A DNA stretch of 25,456 nt. It comes from a virus. A program made the translations under genes and the position numbers. The stretch spans positions 1 to 25,456 of the IMG/VR virus record IMGVR_UViG_3300020463_000118; one strand, given 5' to 3'. Within the stretch, counting starts at the first letter, position 1. Every line of letters starts with the position of its first letter. Of this stretch, positions 1-8,974 are shown one piece after another. Under the pieces are notes generated by a model that had not been told where the DNA came from, did not search any database, and was given only the letters and a program-made list of their open reading frames with translations.

Positions 1-143
1 TTAATTGCACCAACTAAATCAGAATCAACTGTAGTCGTTAATCTTGCAAGACCACCAACTTCTTTACCAATTGTGTTTGAGTTTGTAACAAACTGACTAA
101 AGTTATCGGTAGTAAAGGTTTTTGTAAAATTACTATCAGGCAT
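1..143 (-). CDS. Fibre-like structural protein, N-terminus only (runs off the left edge)
   Basis: The reading frame opens with ATG at 143-141 and stays open to the window edge, giving about 47 residues. It begins MPDSNFTKTF and contains a segment of the type IGKEVGGLARLTTTVDSDLV followed by GAI. This resembles the 'G-L-x-x-L-T-T-x-x-x-S-x-L-V-x-A-I-N' signature common in phage tail-fibre and baseplate-fibre proteins. Its start overlaps the stop of the upstream coiled-coil gene by 8 nt, so the two are probably translationally coupled as the distal part of the baseplate operon. The fibre assignment is inferred from this short motif only; most of the protein lies outside the window. Confidence 0.6.
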   Translation of the reverse strand, partial: MPDSNFTKTFTTDNFSQFVTNSNTIGKEVGGLARLTTTVDSDLVGAI

Positions 144-351
144 ATTTTTTTACCAGTTGTTTAACAAGGTCTTTTAATTCAGACACTTCTTCTTTTAGTT
201 CTACTAATTCTTGTTCTTTTAACAAGTTTTTTTCTTTTATTTCTTTTTGTCTTTTTATTTCAGATACATTTGAATTTAAAATTGCACCACTTTCCCTATC
301 TCTTACAAGATTTGGATTGTTTTCTACTTGTATATATCTATTTTCATCCAT
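136..351 (-). CDS. Small coiled-coil protein, conserved in marine T4-like phages
   Basis: This is a 71-aa protein. Residues 1-27 form a short head with the motif NPNLVRDRESGAILN. It resembles the 'NLVRD-x-x-TGAI' head of small proteins I associate with cyanophage structural regions. Residues 28-70 are highly charged and heptad-like (KEIKEKNLLKEQELVELKEE, then VSELKDLVKQL), predicting a coiled coil. There is no signal peptide or membrane segment. Its ATG (351-349) overlaps the TAA of the 1713-aa gene in a TAATG arrangement, so it probably reinitiates from that gene. Its place between two structural genes suggests a minor virion or assembly protein, but no function can be assigned from sequence. 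Confidence 0.75.
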   Translation of the reverse strand: MDENRYIQVENNPNLVRDRESGAILNSNVSEIKRQKEIKEKNLLKEQELVELKEEVSELKDLVKQLVKKYA

Positions 352-3300
352 TATGTTGCAAGTGCGACAATACGCAAGTCCTTAAAGACAGGCACTTTCG
401 AAGAATTAGTTGAATTCATTACAATTTTAACTTGATATTGGTTAAAAGATGCAATTGCATTTTGTAATGATGCCATGTATCGGTACTCTTTGAAATTAGT
501 ATTATCAGCTGCAACTGGAGATTCTAGATTTGCAAGGACATAACTTTGTTCTGTGATATCTTGTCCTTCGGTTGCAGTTCTGAAATATACGTCAAAACTT
601 GCAGTAGAAGGTTTTCTACATGCAAATAATATTTTTAAGTTAACCGCATCTTCGAGAAGTGTAATTGGTCTAGTTATATGTTTACTTAATGCACTACCAC
701 CAAATGGTTGTGTTTCTGCAACAAATAGTAGTGGAGTATTACTTACACCCGCAGACGCACCCCCAGATACTTGGTTATCAATTCTGTGATGAACTGCAAG
801 TAATCCAGTTCTTTGTGTATCGATTACTGGTGACACATCTGCACGAGTTGTGTTCATATTTGCACGAATAGTTGTAGATTTCTCACCCGCACCTAATTGT
901 GCAGTTTCATTAGCTGCAGTTGCAAGTAATTTTGGTGCATCAAAAGAATTATCAGTATTTAATACTAAGTCAGTTGAAAAACTTGCATCTTTTGAAAATC
1001 TTGTTTCATTACCCGCAAGTGAACTACCCGTAGTAAATTTACCAGAAAAACTTAAAGTAGTATCTTCTGGAACTATATTATCTAAAGTTGGAACAGCAAT
1101 ATCCATTAAGATTTGTCTGGTTGATTTAACTCTAGAACCACCAACATAACCAGCTGCAGTTGCAGAGTCATTTATATTTACTTGATAGGAGTTTCCGTCT
1201 ACTCCAGTAATTGTGTGTGCTTTATTTACTGCACCCGCAGAGTCTATTCCGTTTAAAACTCCAGTTCCCGCAGAGTCAAAACCACTGATTGTGACTGCGT
1301 CCCCTACTTCAAATCCATGGTCTGGTGAAAGTACAGTAATACTTGTACTACCCGAGTCTGTTAAGATTGGGTTTGCAGACAATAAATTATCTGGTACTGG
1401 TGAATTTTCAAAAGTTGCAAAACCACCCGCAGTACTAAATGATGCTTTAAACATAGTAAACGCAAGGTCTTTAGTTTGGTCAGGCTCCCATGTAGTTCCG
1501 TTCTGTGATTTAAATAAACTTCCTAATGATGGTTGTCTGTTAATTCTTCTTTCAGTACTTCCCAATTCAAATGCATAAGTTTCACCAACATATGCATTAT
1601 ATGAAGTACAATCTGAAAGTAATACAATTGAATATTCTGTATTAGGGTTTAAAAACACTGGTTCAGTAAATTCAAAAGTACTTGGTGCAGATAAAACTGC
1701 ATCCTGAGTTTGACTAGCAGGTACATTAACCGAAGTAGGATTTAAAAATACACTTGAGCCTGGAACTATATGGTCAGAACTAGGCGCACCATTCACAACT
1801 GGTCTTATTTGTAGTTGTACTGGTATTGCAGTATCTTTAGTTGAAAAATAACATTGTACTTTAGTGACAAACATACCACTTGGTGCAGTCACCATAAAGG
1901 TTTGTGCAAGTGGGTCAGACCATGTGACTTGTTCCCATGTTCTTGTTGCAATAGTTGTTGTTCTAGTACTAACAATATCTTGTTGTCTAGTATCGATTGT
2001 TCCTCTTGAAGTAAATATTTTACTTGCAAAAGATGTTGCAGATGATTGATTATCAACTGAAATATCTAATAATTTAAATTCTCTATCACCACTTCTAAAT
2101 CTATTTGTATCAGAAGAAGGTATTAAGAAAGAACCTTCTACTGCTCCGTTTGCATCGGTGACTATATTTGTACTTCCACTCGGGTGTACATTTAGTCCTT
2201 GATATTGATTACCAACATAAGTTTGTCCCGCAACATTTGTAAATTCACTTGTTCCCGCACGAGTAAAGTCATCAAATGCAACACCGTCAAAGAATGGGAA
2301 GTATTTTGTTGTTGGTCTTAAACCTTCTACTTTATAGAATACTAATCTTGGTCGCATAAACGGAATAAAAGTTAAAGATACTGTTCTGTCCGCAATTACT
2401 TCATTTACTACTTCACTTGAAGTTATTACCTCTTGCGAGAAAGTTCTAGTTCTTCTTCTACCCGATGTAACATCACTAGTAAGAATTGCATCACCCGTGA
2501 CATTAGAAATACCAAGCCAGTTCCAACCCCAATTACCAAACCAGTTAGTAGTATCTAACTGTCCAGCAGCACCAAAATTAGGCAACTGGACACCATTCCA
2601 TGCAAAAGGTCTTGGTTGTTGTCCTTGTATTACTCCTTGGTCAACTGTGACTTCTACATTGGTCACATTTGCGGGTTCGAATTCTGTGTTTACCCAGATA
2701 TCTGACTCAGGAGATAGAGTGATTTGTCCTTCGTGTACAACAACTGCAAATGGGTTAACATTTTCCGTTCCAGAAACAAGTCTATTTGCAATTGCAGAGT
2801 CATGACTATAATGTAAATAAATGTTATCACCTTTTAATACTACATTCGAAGATTTTGCAGAGTCATAATCTAATGGTACATTTAATACAGAAACATGTGG
2901 ATGTAAAGTTTTTGTTGCTGGATTTATTGATGCACGATAATCTGGGTCTTGGTTATCAGAGAATGCTCTGTCTTTAAAGTTATCAACTAAGAAACCAGTC
3001 TTAGTTCTTGCAGTACCACTAGAGTCAGTAATTAATAAAGTTTCTGTTTGTTGTTCTAAGAAAGTTAATGCAGTTGTTTCTTCAAGGTCATCTATTCTTT
3101 CTTCAAGTCTTGCAATGTCTTCCATACGAAATCTTTTTGATTTCATTACTCTTGTAGATAAATCGGAGTCACTAATACCATACCCATTTAAATTTAATTC
3201 AAATAAACTTAGAGTATTGTTTGGTGTAGGAGGCAATTGTCTACTAAATCCAGGCTGACCCGATTCTAGTTTTAATGTTCCATCTACATTTGCAACTATT

Positions 3301-5492
3301 TTATCTGACCTTGGTAAATAGAATTCTACATCGGTAGTCACGATATCACCATTTGAAGGTAATTCATGAATAGTTCCAAAAGAACCAGTGGCTGCACCAC
3401 TATCTCTAACACTTCTAAAGTCAATTACGTCTCTTAAATTTACAGATTTTCTTGAACTAATTGTTAAGTCTGGTATGTTTTCATAATTAACCTGACCAGT
3501 ATATGAGTTAACAGAGAAAAAGTCTCCAGTCGCACCGTGTGAGAAAAACTTATAACGAGTAAAAATTGTACCACTTGGTGCAGAAGTATTTTTTCTTACA
3601 ACCAATCTACCATTTTGATAATAGTTTGTTCTTTGTCCGTTATCAACTTCAAATTTTGCAGATAAATCCGCACCATTTGAATCAGTTTGTTTCATTGATA
3701 GGACTTCAAAGATATCTGCTCTTGGTAATTTTAAGAAAGATATTCCACCTTCGGTAACTATTGTACCAGTAGTTGTTTCTTCTGTCAAGGTTTTTGTTCT
3801 AGACTGTCCAATAGATTTATTTACCTTTGCGTATACTGATACTGCAGTATTACCTGATGCGGGTAAATTACTAATTGTCATTGAATTACTTCCAACTGAA
3901 CCAAAAGATGCATCAGAGTCAGTAAGACCAGATGAGTCAATTGTGACTAACCAGTCCGAAGTGTTTACAAAAGTTTCTCCAGTTGTAGATAAACTTAATG
4001 TTAATTGACCACTACCATTTGCAGTACCCGTAAACATTCTTTGTACTTCAAGTGAGATATCACTTAAGTTTTTAGGTCTCGGTCTAGATGTCGGGAAAAC
4101 TAATGATTGTTCTACTGAGTTTTTCAATACTGCCTTACTACTTTCTAAAATTATATTTGCGAAGTCTGTAGTGCTTGTACCTAAAGATTTAACATCACGG
4201 AATGAACCCGAAGACATATTAATATCAAATAAATAAACTTTATAGTTTGCACCATCTTCTTGTATTGCTCTTACTCTTGCAGTTCCAACTGTAGAACCAC
4301 CATGTGCAACTGCGTCTCTTAAATTAACTAAACCAAAGGATGCAATACCTAGATTACCAAGTATATTTGGTACGAGTACAAATGAACCATAGTTAACACC
4401 TACTACATCATTATTAATTGTAGTTGTTGTTCTTGGTTTCGGAACAACAAGTTTTGTTGGATTTGCAGTATTAAACCTATATCCATTAATATATGCAGTT
4501 CCTTTTGAAACATTTGCAATTAAATTAGATGTACTTCCCCCCGCAGAGTCTTCTTCATAAGAAACTCTAAATGGATTTACAATGTAATTACCAGATTCTT
4601 CTTTTGTTCTTAACGCAAGAACATCGTTTATTTTATTGTATTGATTTGAACCCGTGACTTGTTCTATTATTTCACCTCGAACTACTTCACAATAAAATAC
4701 AAAGTTATCGGACGCAGATACCGTAGTTTTGTTTGCAAGAGTTAATTGAATTCTGTATCGGTCTGCTCCAGGCGATGTAGTATTTGGAGTTGCACCTTGA
4801 TTATCAAACAATGCAGTATCATCTGCAGTTGTGACGATATCTTCTTTTACAGTAAATCCAATTATTGCATCTGGATATTTAGAATATTTAGAAATTAATA
4901 AGGATTGTGGTTTCGCAAAAACAAAATGTCCTCTTACAAAGAAGTCTCCACCCGAATTGTTTATAAGTGTACCTTGTCCAGTCGCTGGGTTTGCAACAGT
5001 GTTTGTTGTTTGTACAGTTAGGGTAGTTGCACCCGAAGTAATATTTTCACCCGCAGTAAATCTTACTGGAGTTGTTCCTGCTTCACCACTTGTATCAGTA
5101 TCAGTGTATTGCACATATATTGTTGCGGGGTCACTATCAGCTGCAACTTCGACTCTTACGACTCTTGCTTTTATACTTGAAGTTGCACCCGTAAATTCTA
5201 ATCCAATCAAAGTTGAAGTATCTGTTGGTAATGTATTTGTTGTTGTATTTAACTTGACAAATTCAAAAGAATTGTTTACAGTAGGCCCGCCTGGGTTTAC
5301 AGCTGCACCATCTTTAAATATATTACGACCAAATCTTGCAACCTCTTCTTGAATAATAGTTTGCATCTGCGTAAGTTCTCTTGCCTGCAATGCACGACCA
5401 GAGTTAAATAATATTCTATGATAATTATCACTATCTAGAAAATCATCTTTATATGTGGTTTCGAAACTATTTTTAGTAAAGTTAGTTGCCAT
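351..5492 (-). CDS. Giant DUF4815-type baseplate/fibre structural protein
   Basis: This 1713-aa protein is the largest in the window. Residues 22-62 carry the DUF4815-like signature (NYHRILFNSGRALQAREL, then TQMQTI), typical of large structural proteins of marine T4-like phages. Residues about 91-160 hold a small beta module also found in gp8 and gp53 here. A short acidic/Leu coiled-coil lies around 785-815 (ARLEERIDDLEE). Around 1190-1330 is a DPLAQTF-type domain seen in cyanophage virion proteins. Residues about 1590-1713 form a C-terminal beta domain ending in KDLRIVALAT. It follows gp8 in the operon with a 4-nt gap. It is probably a peripheral baseplate or fibre-network component standing in for T4 gp10-gp12 or the short fibres. 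That role is inferred; membership of the family is fairly certain. Confidence 0.8.
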   Translation of the reverse strand: MATNFTKNSFETTYKDDFLDSDNYHRILFNSGRALQARELTQMQTIIQEEVARFGRNIFKDGAAVNPGGPTVNNSFEFVKLNTTTNTLPTDTSTLIGLEFTGATSSIKARVVRVEVAADSDPATIYVQYTDTDTSGEAGTTPVRFTAGENITSGATTLTVQTTNTVANPATGQGTLINNSGGDFFVRGHFVFAKPQSLLISKYSKYPDAIIGFTVKEDIVTTADDTALFDNQGATPNTTSPGADRYRIQLTLANKTTVSASDNFVFYCEVVRGEIIEQVTGSNQYNKINDVLALRTKEESGNYIVNPFRVSYEEDSAGGSTSNLIANVSKGTAYINGYRFNTANPTKLVVPKPRTTTTINNDVVGVNYGSFVLVPNILGNLGIASFGLVNLRDAVAHGGSTVGTARVRAIQEDGANYKVYLFDINMSSGSFRDVKSLGTSTTDFANIILESSKAVLKNSVEQSLVFPTSRPRPKNLSDISLEVQRMFTGTANGSGQLTLSLSTTGETFVNTSDWLVTIDSSGLTDSDASFGSVGSNSMTISNLPASGNTAVSVYAKVNKSIGQSRTKTLTEETTTGTIVTEGGISFLKLPRADIFEVLSMKQTDSNGADLSAKFEVDNGQRTNYYQNGRLVVRKNTSAPSGTIFTRYKFFSHGATGDFFSVNSYTGQVNYENIPDLTISSRKSVNLRDVIDFRSVRDSGAATGSFGTIHELPSNGDIVTTDVEFYLPRSDKIVANVDGTLKLESGQPGFSRQLPPTPNNTLSLFELNLNGYGISDSDLSTRVMKSKRFRMEDIARLEERIDDLEETTALTFLEQQTETLLITDSSGTARTKTGFLVDNFKDRAFSDNQDPDYRASINPATKTLHPHVSVLNVPLDYDSAKSSNVVLKGDNIYLHYSHDSAIANRLVSGTENVNPFAVVVHEGQITLSPESDIWVNTEFEPANVTNVEVTVDQGVIQGQQPRPFAWNGVQLPNFGAAGQLDTTNWFGNWGWNWLGISNVTGDAILTSDVTSGRRRTRTFSQEVITSSEVVNEVIADRTVSLTFIPFMRPRLVFYKVEGLRPTTKYFPFFDGVAFDDFTRAGTSEFTNVAGQTYVGNQYQGLNVHPSGSTNIVTDANGAVEGSFLIPSSDTNRFRSGDREFKLLDISVDNQSSATSFASKIFTSRGTIDTRQQDIVSTRTTTIATRTWEQVTWSDPLAQTFMVTAPSGMFVTKVQCYFSTKDTAIPVQLQIRPVVNGAPSSDHIVPGSSVFLNPTSVNVPASQTQDAVLSAPSTFEFTEPVFLNPNTEYSIVLLSDCTSYNAYVGETYAFELGSTERRINRQPSLGSLFKSQNGTTWEPDQTKDLAFTMFKASFSTAGGFATFENSPVPDNLLSANPILTDSGSTSITVLSPDHGFEVGDAVTISGFDSAGTGVLNGIDSAGAVNKAHTITGVDGNSYQVNINDSATAAGYVGGSRVKSTRQILMDIAVPTLDNIVPEDTTLSFSGKFTTGSSLAGNETRFSKDASFSTDLVLNTDNSFDAPKLLATAANETAQLGAGEKSTTIRANMNTTRADVSPVIDTQRTGLLAVHHRIDNQVSGGASAGVSNTPLLFVAETQPFGGSALSKHITRPITLLEDAVNLKILFACRKPSTASFDVYFRTATEGQDITEQSYVLANLESPVAADNTNFKEYRYMASLQNAIASFNQYQVKIVMNSTNSSKVPVFKDLRIVALAT

Positions 5493-5496
5493 TTTA

Positions 5497-6891
5497 TTAT
5501 ACCTGAATTACAATTTTAATATCTTCTGTTTGGTCTGCAGAACGGGTAACCGCAGAACGATTGTCAATATACATTATTTCACCCGTATGTGGGTTTACTT
5601 CAAATGCAGTTTCAAATGCACCCGCACTATCTAATACACCCGTACCAGTTCCGTCCGTTTCGTTTACAGTTTCACCTGCTTGGAAAGACCTAAATCCAGT
5701 ATCGTCATTTTGGTGGTAGAATACTGAGTTTCCAGAGTCTTTATCAATAAATGCTTTTGCACCAGAAGTTGCACCTAATATGGTTTTGTCTTCTGAGAAG
5801 TCAGTATTTACTGCAGAGAAGTTTAGCGCTTTTAATGCACGACCAGTTGATGCTGTAAATGCAGTAGAAACTCCATTACCACCGTGTCCCGCAGAATCTA
5901 CTTGTGGATTTTTTATTAATCCTACTTGTCTAAAGTCTTGTCCGATTACAAAGTCAAGTGTTTCCGTTCCAGCAGGTTTTGCATTAAACATAATTGCAGT
6001 TGCTTTTAAGTCAAGAGTAGGGTCATTACCTAACCCACCTTGAGCTGCAAGAATAGTTCTAATTTTTGCGGGTTTACTTGGAGTTCCCCCACCAGTAACT
6101 TCAACATTTGCGTAATCATAACCACTACCAAAGTTTGCAATCTTAAGTGTTGCATCTGAACTATCTGCAACTTCTACTTTAACTACTTGTCCACCAGATA
6201 TTGTTGCAGTTGCAGCTGCATTTGAACCATTTCCTTTTATTGTTAAAGTTGGTGTAGAACCATATCCCGCACCCGCAGAGTCAATACCATATCCAATTAT
6301 CTGTCCATGAACAGCTGCATTTTGAACTGCAAGTTGTTCAACATCTGATACTGGTGAGTTTGAGTCAGTTCCAGTAATAATTTGTATTGGTAAAAAGTTT
6401 GCAGATTGAAACTTGTTTGCACTTGTTGAACTAACAGTATACATAAACTTCCAAACATAACCATCAGTAGTTAAGAAAGGAGTACCCGTAGTTCCCCCAG
6501 TAGGTTCTACTGTAGATGCAACTGCAGTACCCGTTGCAGATTTAGCAGAACGAATTACCATGTATACTTGTTGGTTTGAATTTATTACATAATAAGAAGT
6601 AGATGGATAACCGACTTGAGTGTCATCATATGCAGAATAAAATGTACCAGTTGACCAGTTATATCTAGGAATTACTAAAGAAACATCATTAATTAATTTC
6701 ATAGATTGCATAGAGTTTCTAAAATCATTTTCTTCTGATTTTGTTCTTAGTGGAGTCGGAGATAAATCCGAATCGTTCCATGTTTCAGAACGACCAATAG
6801 CTGCATAGTATTTATTTGATGCATCACTATCGTTTAATTTAAGTAAGTCTACGACTAAATTCTTAAGTGGGTCTGTTATAATCGCTGCCAT
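5497..6891 (-). CDS. 8: Baseplate wedge protein gp8
   Basis: This 464-aa protein is homologous to T4 gp8 (334 aa), a dimeric wedge component contacting gp6, gp7 and gp10. Shared signatures recalled from T4 are IGRSETW at 32-38 (T4 IGRSEPW), SLVIPRYNW at 71-79 (T4 DAVIPRRDW) and DGYVWKFMY (T4 DGYVWEYLF). The C-terminus at 435-464 reads HTGEIMYIDNR...DQTEDIKI, against T4 HSGEMIYMENR...DQTEEINI. It is about 130 residues longer than T4 gp8. The extra sequence includes a Gly-rich beta segment with GIDSAGAGYG and a module at 365-424 related to segments in gp53 and the 1713-aa protein. It lies directly after the 333-aa fibre gene, with a 5-nt gap. Confidence 0.93.
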   Translation of the reverse strand: MAAIITDPLKNLVVDLLKLNDSDASNKYYAAIGRSETWNDSDLSPTPLRTKSEENDFRNSMQSMKLINDVSLVIPRYNWSTGTFYSAYDDTQVGYPSTSYYVINSNQQVYMVIRSAKSATGTAVASTVEPTGGTTGTPFLTTDGYVWKFMYTVSSTSANKFQSANFLPIQIITGTDSNSPVSDVEQLAVQNAAVHGQIIGYGIDSAGAGYGSTPTLTIKGNGSNAAATATISGGQVVKVEVADSSDATLKIANFGSGYDYANVEVTGGGTPSKPAKIRTILAAQGGLGNDPTLDLKATAIMFNAKPAGTETLDFVIGQDFRQVGLIKNPQVDSAGHGGNGVSTAFTASTGRALKALNFSAVNTDFSEDKTILGATSGAKAFIDKDSGNSVFYHQNDDTGFRSFQAGETVNETDGTGTGVLDSAGAFETAFEVNPHTGEIMYIDNRSAVTRSADQTEDIKIVIQV

Positions 6892-6897
6892 TTTTTA

Positions 6898-7899
6898 TTA
6901 CGCTACTGCGCCTCCATATGTTGCAAGTACTTGCCAGTTTGTTCCGTCAAAAACTAAAGTTCCAGTTTCATTTTGTTGCAATGCTAAAGTAGTTCCCGCA
7001 CCAAAATTTGCGGGAGTGATTGTTGCAGTACCAGCACCACTTACACTAATGTATTTAACTTGTCCAACAACACCATCTGCAAGTGAATATGCACCCGCAG
7101 TTCCTTTAGTTATTTCACTATATGGTAATACTACCGATAATGCACCATTACCACTTACAGTTTCTTGTTTTAATATTTCAGGACTATTTAATAAAATACC
7201 CCCAGTTCCTTGTCCTTCTATCTCTATGTCAACATTAGTGTCCGTTCCTTTTGCACTTATTTTTGGATTATTATTTGTTGCATTGTTTGTTATGTTGACA
7301 TGATTAACTGCACTCGCAGTCTTAGTTAATTCTAATACTTCATTACCCGCAGAGTCTTTTAAAATACCACCACCAGACAAACCCGTGATAGTAGGAGCAT
7401 TTATTGTTGGAGTGGTTAAAGTTTTGTTCGTTAATGTTTGTGCATGTGCATTGAAAGTAAATTCATCTGCACCAGTCAATAAAGGTAATGTGACTGTTCT
7501 ATCAGCTGCAAGTTCTGATACTGCAACCACATATTGGTGGTTTGCACTCGTATCGTTTATCTGTGGTGTAGTCAATACGGGACTTGTAAGAGTTTTATTG
7601 GTTAGTGTATTAGTACTTGAGTCTAATAAGATATTACCACTTGCATTCGGAAATACTATTTGTCTATCTACAGTCGGGTCAGTAAAAATTAAAGTAGTCT
7701 CATGTGAGTCTGCAGTCGCACCTTCAAAGGTGACATTACCGTCACCCAAAGATATTTTAGATGTTAGTGCAGTGGAATCACCACCTAACATAGTATAGAT
7801 TTCTGAAAAATTAGAATTTATCTTCGTTGCAGCTGAACGAAGAGTATCACCCGTTCCGTCATTTGCGGTTGTTCCGTTTGCGATTACTGATTTTGCCAT
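6898..7899 (-). CDS. Baseplate fibre protein with gp9/gp10-like N-terminus and TLTNKTLT repeats
   Basis: In this 333-aa protein, residues 9-40 (NGTTANDGTGDTLRSAATKI, then NSNFSEIY) match the N-terminal motif of T4 gp10 (DDGTGDYLRKGGIKINENF) and T4 gp9, the part that anchors these proteins to the wedge. Two tandem modules follow. Each has a D-R-x-(I/V)-x-(F/L)-P segment and then TLTNKTLT(S/T)P, at about residues 78-114 and 133-172, as in many phage fibre proteins. The C-terminus is a small beta domain (TGTLVFDGTNWQVLAT). A late promoter and an AGGA ribosome-binding site (7910-7913) lie just upstream, so it can be expressed independently of the rest of the operon. It is probably a short trimeric fibre or adaptor on the baseplate; the exact T4 equivalent is unclear. 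Confidence 0.78.
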   Translation of the reverse strand: MAKSVIANGTTANDGTGDTLRSAATKINSNFSEIYTMLGGDSTALTSKISLGDGNVTFEGATADSHETTLIFTDPTVDRQIVFPNASGNILLDSSTNTLTNKTLTSPVLTTPQINDTSANHQYVVAVSELAADRTVTLPLLTGADEFTFNAHAQTLTNKTLTTPTINAPTITGLSGGGILKDSAGNEVLELTKTASAVNHVNITNNATNNNPKISAKGTDTNVDIEIEGQGTGGILLNSPEILKQETVSGNGALSVVLPYSEITKGTAGAYSLADGVVGQVKYISVSGAGTATITPANFGAGTTLALQQNETGTLVFDGTNWQVLATYGGAVA

Positions 7900-7920
7900 G
7901 TTTTATATTTCCTATGTTCC

Positions 7921-7928
7921 TATTTATA
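7921..7928 (-). promoter_or_regulatory. T4-type late promoter upstream of the 333-aa fibre gene
   Basis: TATAAATA on the minus strand (within GTATAAATAG) lies in the 36-nt gap upstream of the ATG at 7899. It matches the T4 late promoter recognised by gp55 sigma with the gp33/gp45 co-activators. With T4 spacing, transcription would start near 7915, leaving a 16-nt leader that contains AGGA (7910-7913). Confidence 0.75.
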
Positions 7929-7935
7929 CAAGTTA

Positions 7936-8973
7936 TTAACTTAAATGTTCCGCAGAATCTAATTTACTGAAATAAATATCACTATCTGCACTAAAGAACT
8001 CAAATTTCTCTTGGTCAAAGGTTTCCGAAGTAAATGCATTACTAAAGTCTATGTTTACAGTAGTTGAAAGTCCAGTAGAATCTGCATCAAATGTCGGACT
8101 GGTTCTTAATTCTGCAGCTCTTAATGACTCATATTGTTTTGAAATATCAACAATACTAGTAGTTTGAATAGATGTAAGTAAATTATCATCAATAATAACT
8201 CTTTTGAATACTCCGTCACTGTCACCACTATCTCTTGAAATACCAGTTATTTCTGGTGCGAATTGTATAACATTATCAAAGTTAAATGCAGTTGAACCCA
8301 CTACATCAATTGTTCCTACATCTGAGTCAATAAGACTATCTGGTGCAAGTAAAAAATTCTCTACTGTACCTTCCAGTCTTACTTCTGAACCCACAAACAT
8401 TCCTGCTGGATGGACAAATAACTTATAAGGTCGTTGCCATTTTGCAATAGGTAATTCACTAACTATTTTAATTGCAAATTGTTGAAACAATTCTGCATTT
8501 GTTAAAAACCTTATTGATTCTGTACCTATTTCACTTCCCACTTCTCCAATCTTAAAAACTTGTTCTTTCGTATATTCGATGTCAACATCAACTCCAAAAA
8601 ACATACGAAAAAATTGTTGGATTGAATACTTTGTACCTTTTGAACGATATAGATTATTAGAAAATTTAGCTGCAGTTCTTTTATCAACAAACCCTTCAAA
8701 ATAAGACTGTCCTAATAGTAATTCATCTTCAATGTAATTTAACATAGAAGTATCGACTTGGTTAATATCACGACTATAAAATAAATCATTAACCAATCTA
8801 CTTGGAGAGACATCACTGTCTTCAAAGTGATAATATTCTTCTAGAAATGAAGTTATTTTTGGGTAATCAGTTTTAAAATACTCAGGAAGATTTTTCTTTA
8901 CTTCCAAACCAGTAGTTAGAGCAATTTCTCTTCTACCATCATCCCTTAGAGTATCGTCTGATTTATGTGTCAT
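7936..8973 (-). CDS. Compact gp7/gpI-like baseplate wedge protein (inferred)
   Basis: This 345-aa protein directly follows gp6, with a 1-nt gap. Residues 29-52 (LPEYFKTDYPKITSFLEEYY) and 106-140 (NNLYRSKGTKYSIQQFFRMF, then FGVDVDI) are the recognisable parts. The second resembles the 'R-x-x-G-T-x-x-(S/A)-(I/L)' followed by 'F-G' region of gpI-type wedge proteins, the family equated with T4 gp7 and type VI secretion TssG. The core wedge of contractile machines is (gp6)2-gp7, and no other gp7 candidate lies beside gp6. T4 gp7 is about 1032 aa, so this version would be a minimal one lacking the peripheral domains. The C-terminal third is acidic, with many DSD motifs. The baseplate location is confident; gp7 equivalence is inferred. 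Confidence 0.6.
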   Translation of the reverse strand: MTHKSDDTLRDDGRREIALTTGLEVKKNLPEYFKTDYPKITSFLEEYYHFEDSDVSPSRLVNDLFYSRDINQVDTSMLNYIEDELLLGQSYFEGFVDKRTAAKFSNNLYRSKGTKYSIQQFFRMFFGVDVDIEYTKEQVFKIGEVGSEIGTESIRFLTNAELFQQFAIKIVSELPIAKWQRPYKLFVHPAGMFVGSEVRLEGTVENFLLAPDSLIDSDVGTIDVVGSTAFNFDNVIQFAPEITGISRDSGDSDGVFKRVIIDDNLLTSIQTTSIVDISKQYESLRAAELRTSPTFDADSTGLSTTVNIDFSNAFTSETFDQEKFEFFSADSDIYFSKLDSAEHLS

Positions 8974-8974
8974 T

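Noticed and set aside
4831-5352. Plus-strand open frame of 173 aa inside the 1713-aa gene
   Set aside because: It is antisense to a clear structural domain, has no ribosome-binding site, and shows the Val/Ser/Pro-rich composition typical of shadows of Thr/Asn-rich genes.
7384-7608. Fibre-gene repeats as a possible phase-variation or recombination cassette
   Set aside because: Only two diverged protein-level repeats (TLTNKTLT) are seen, with no DNA-level direct repeats, inverted repeats or recombinase nearby.
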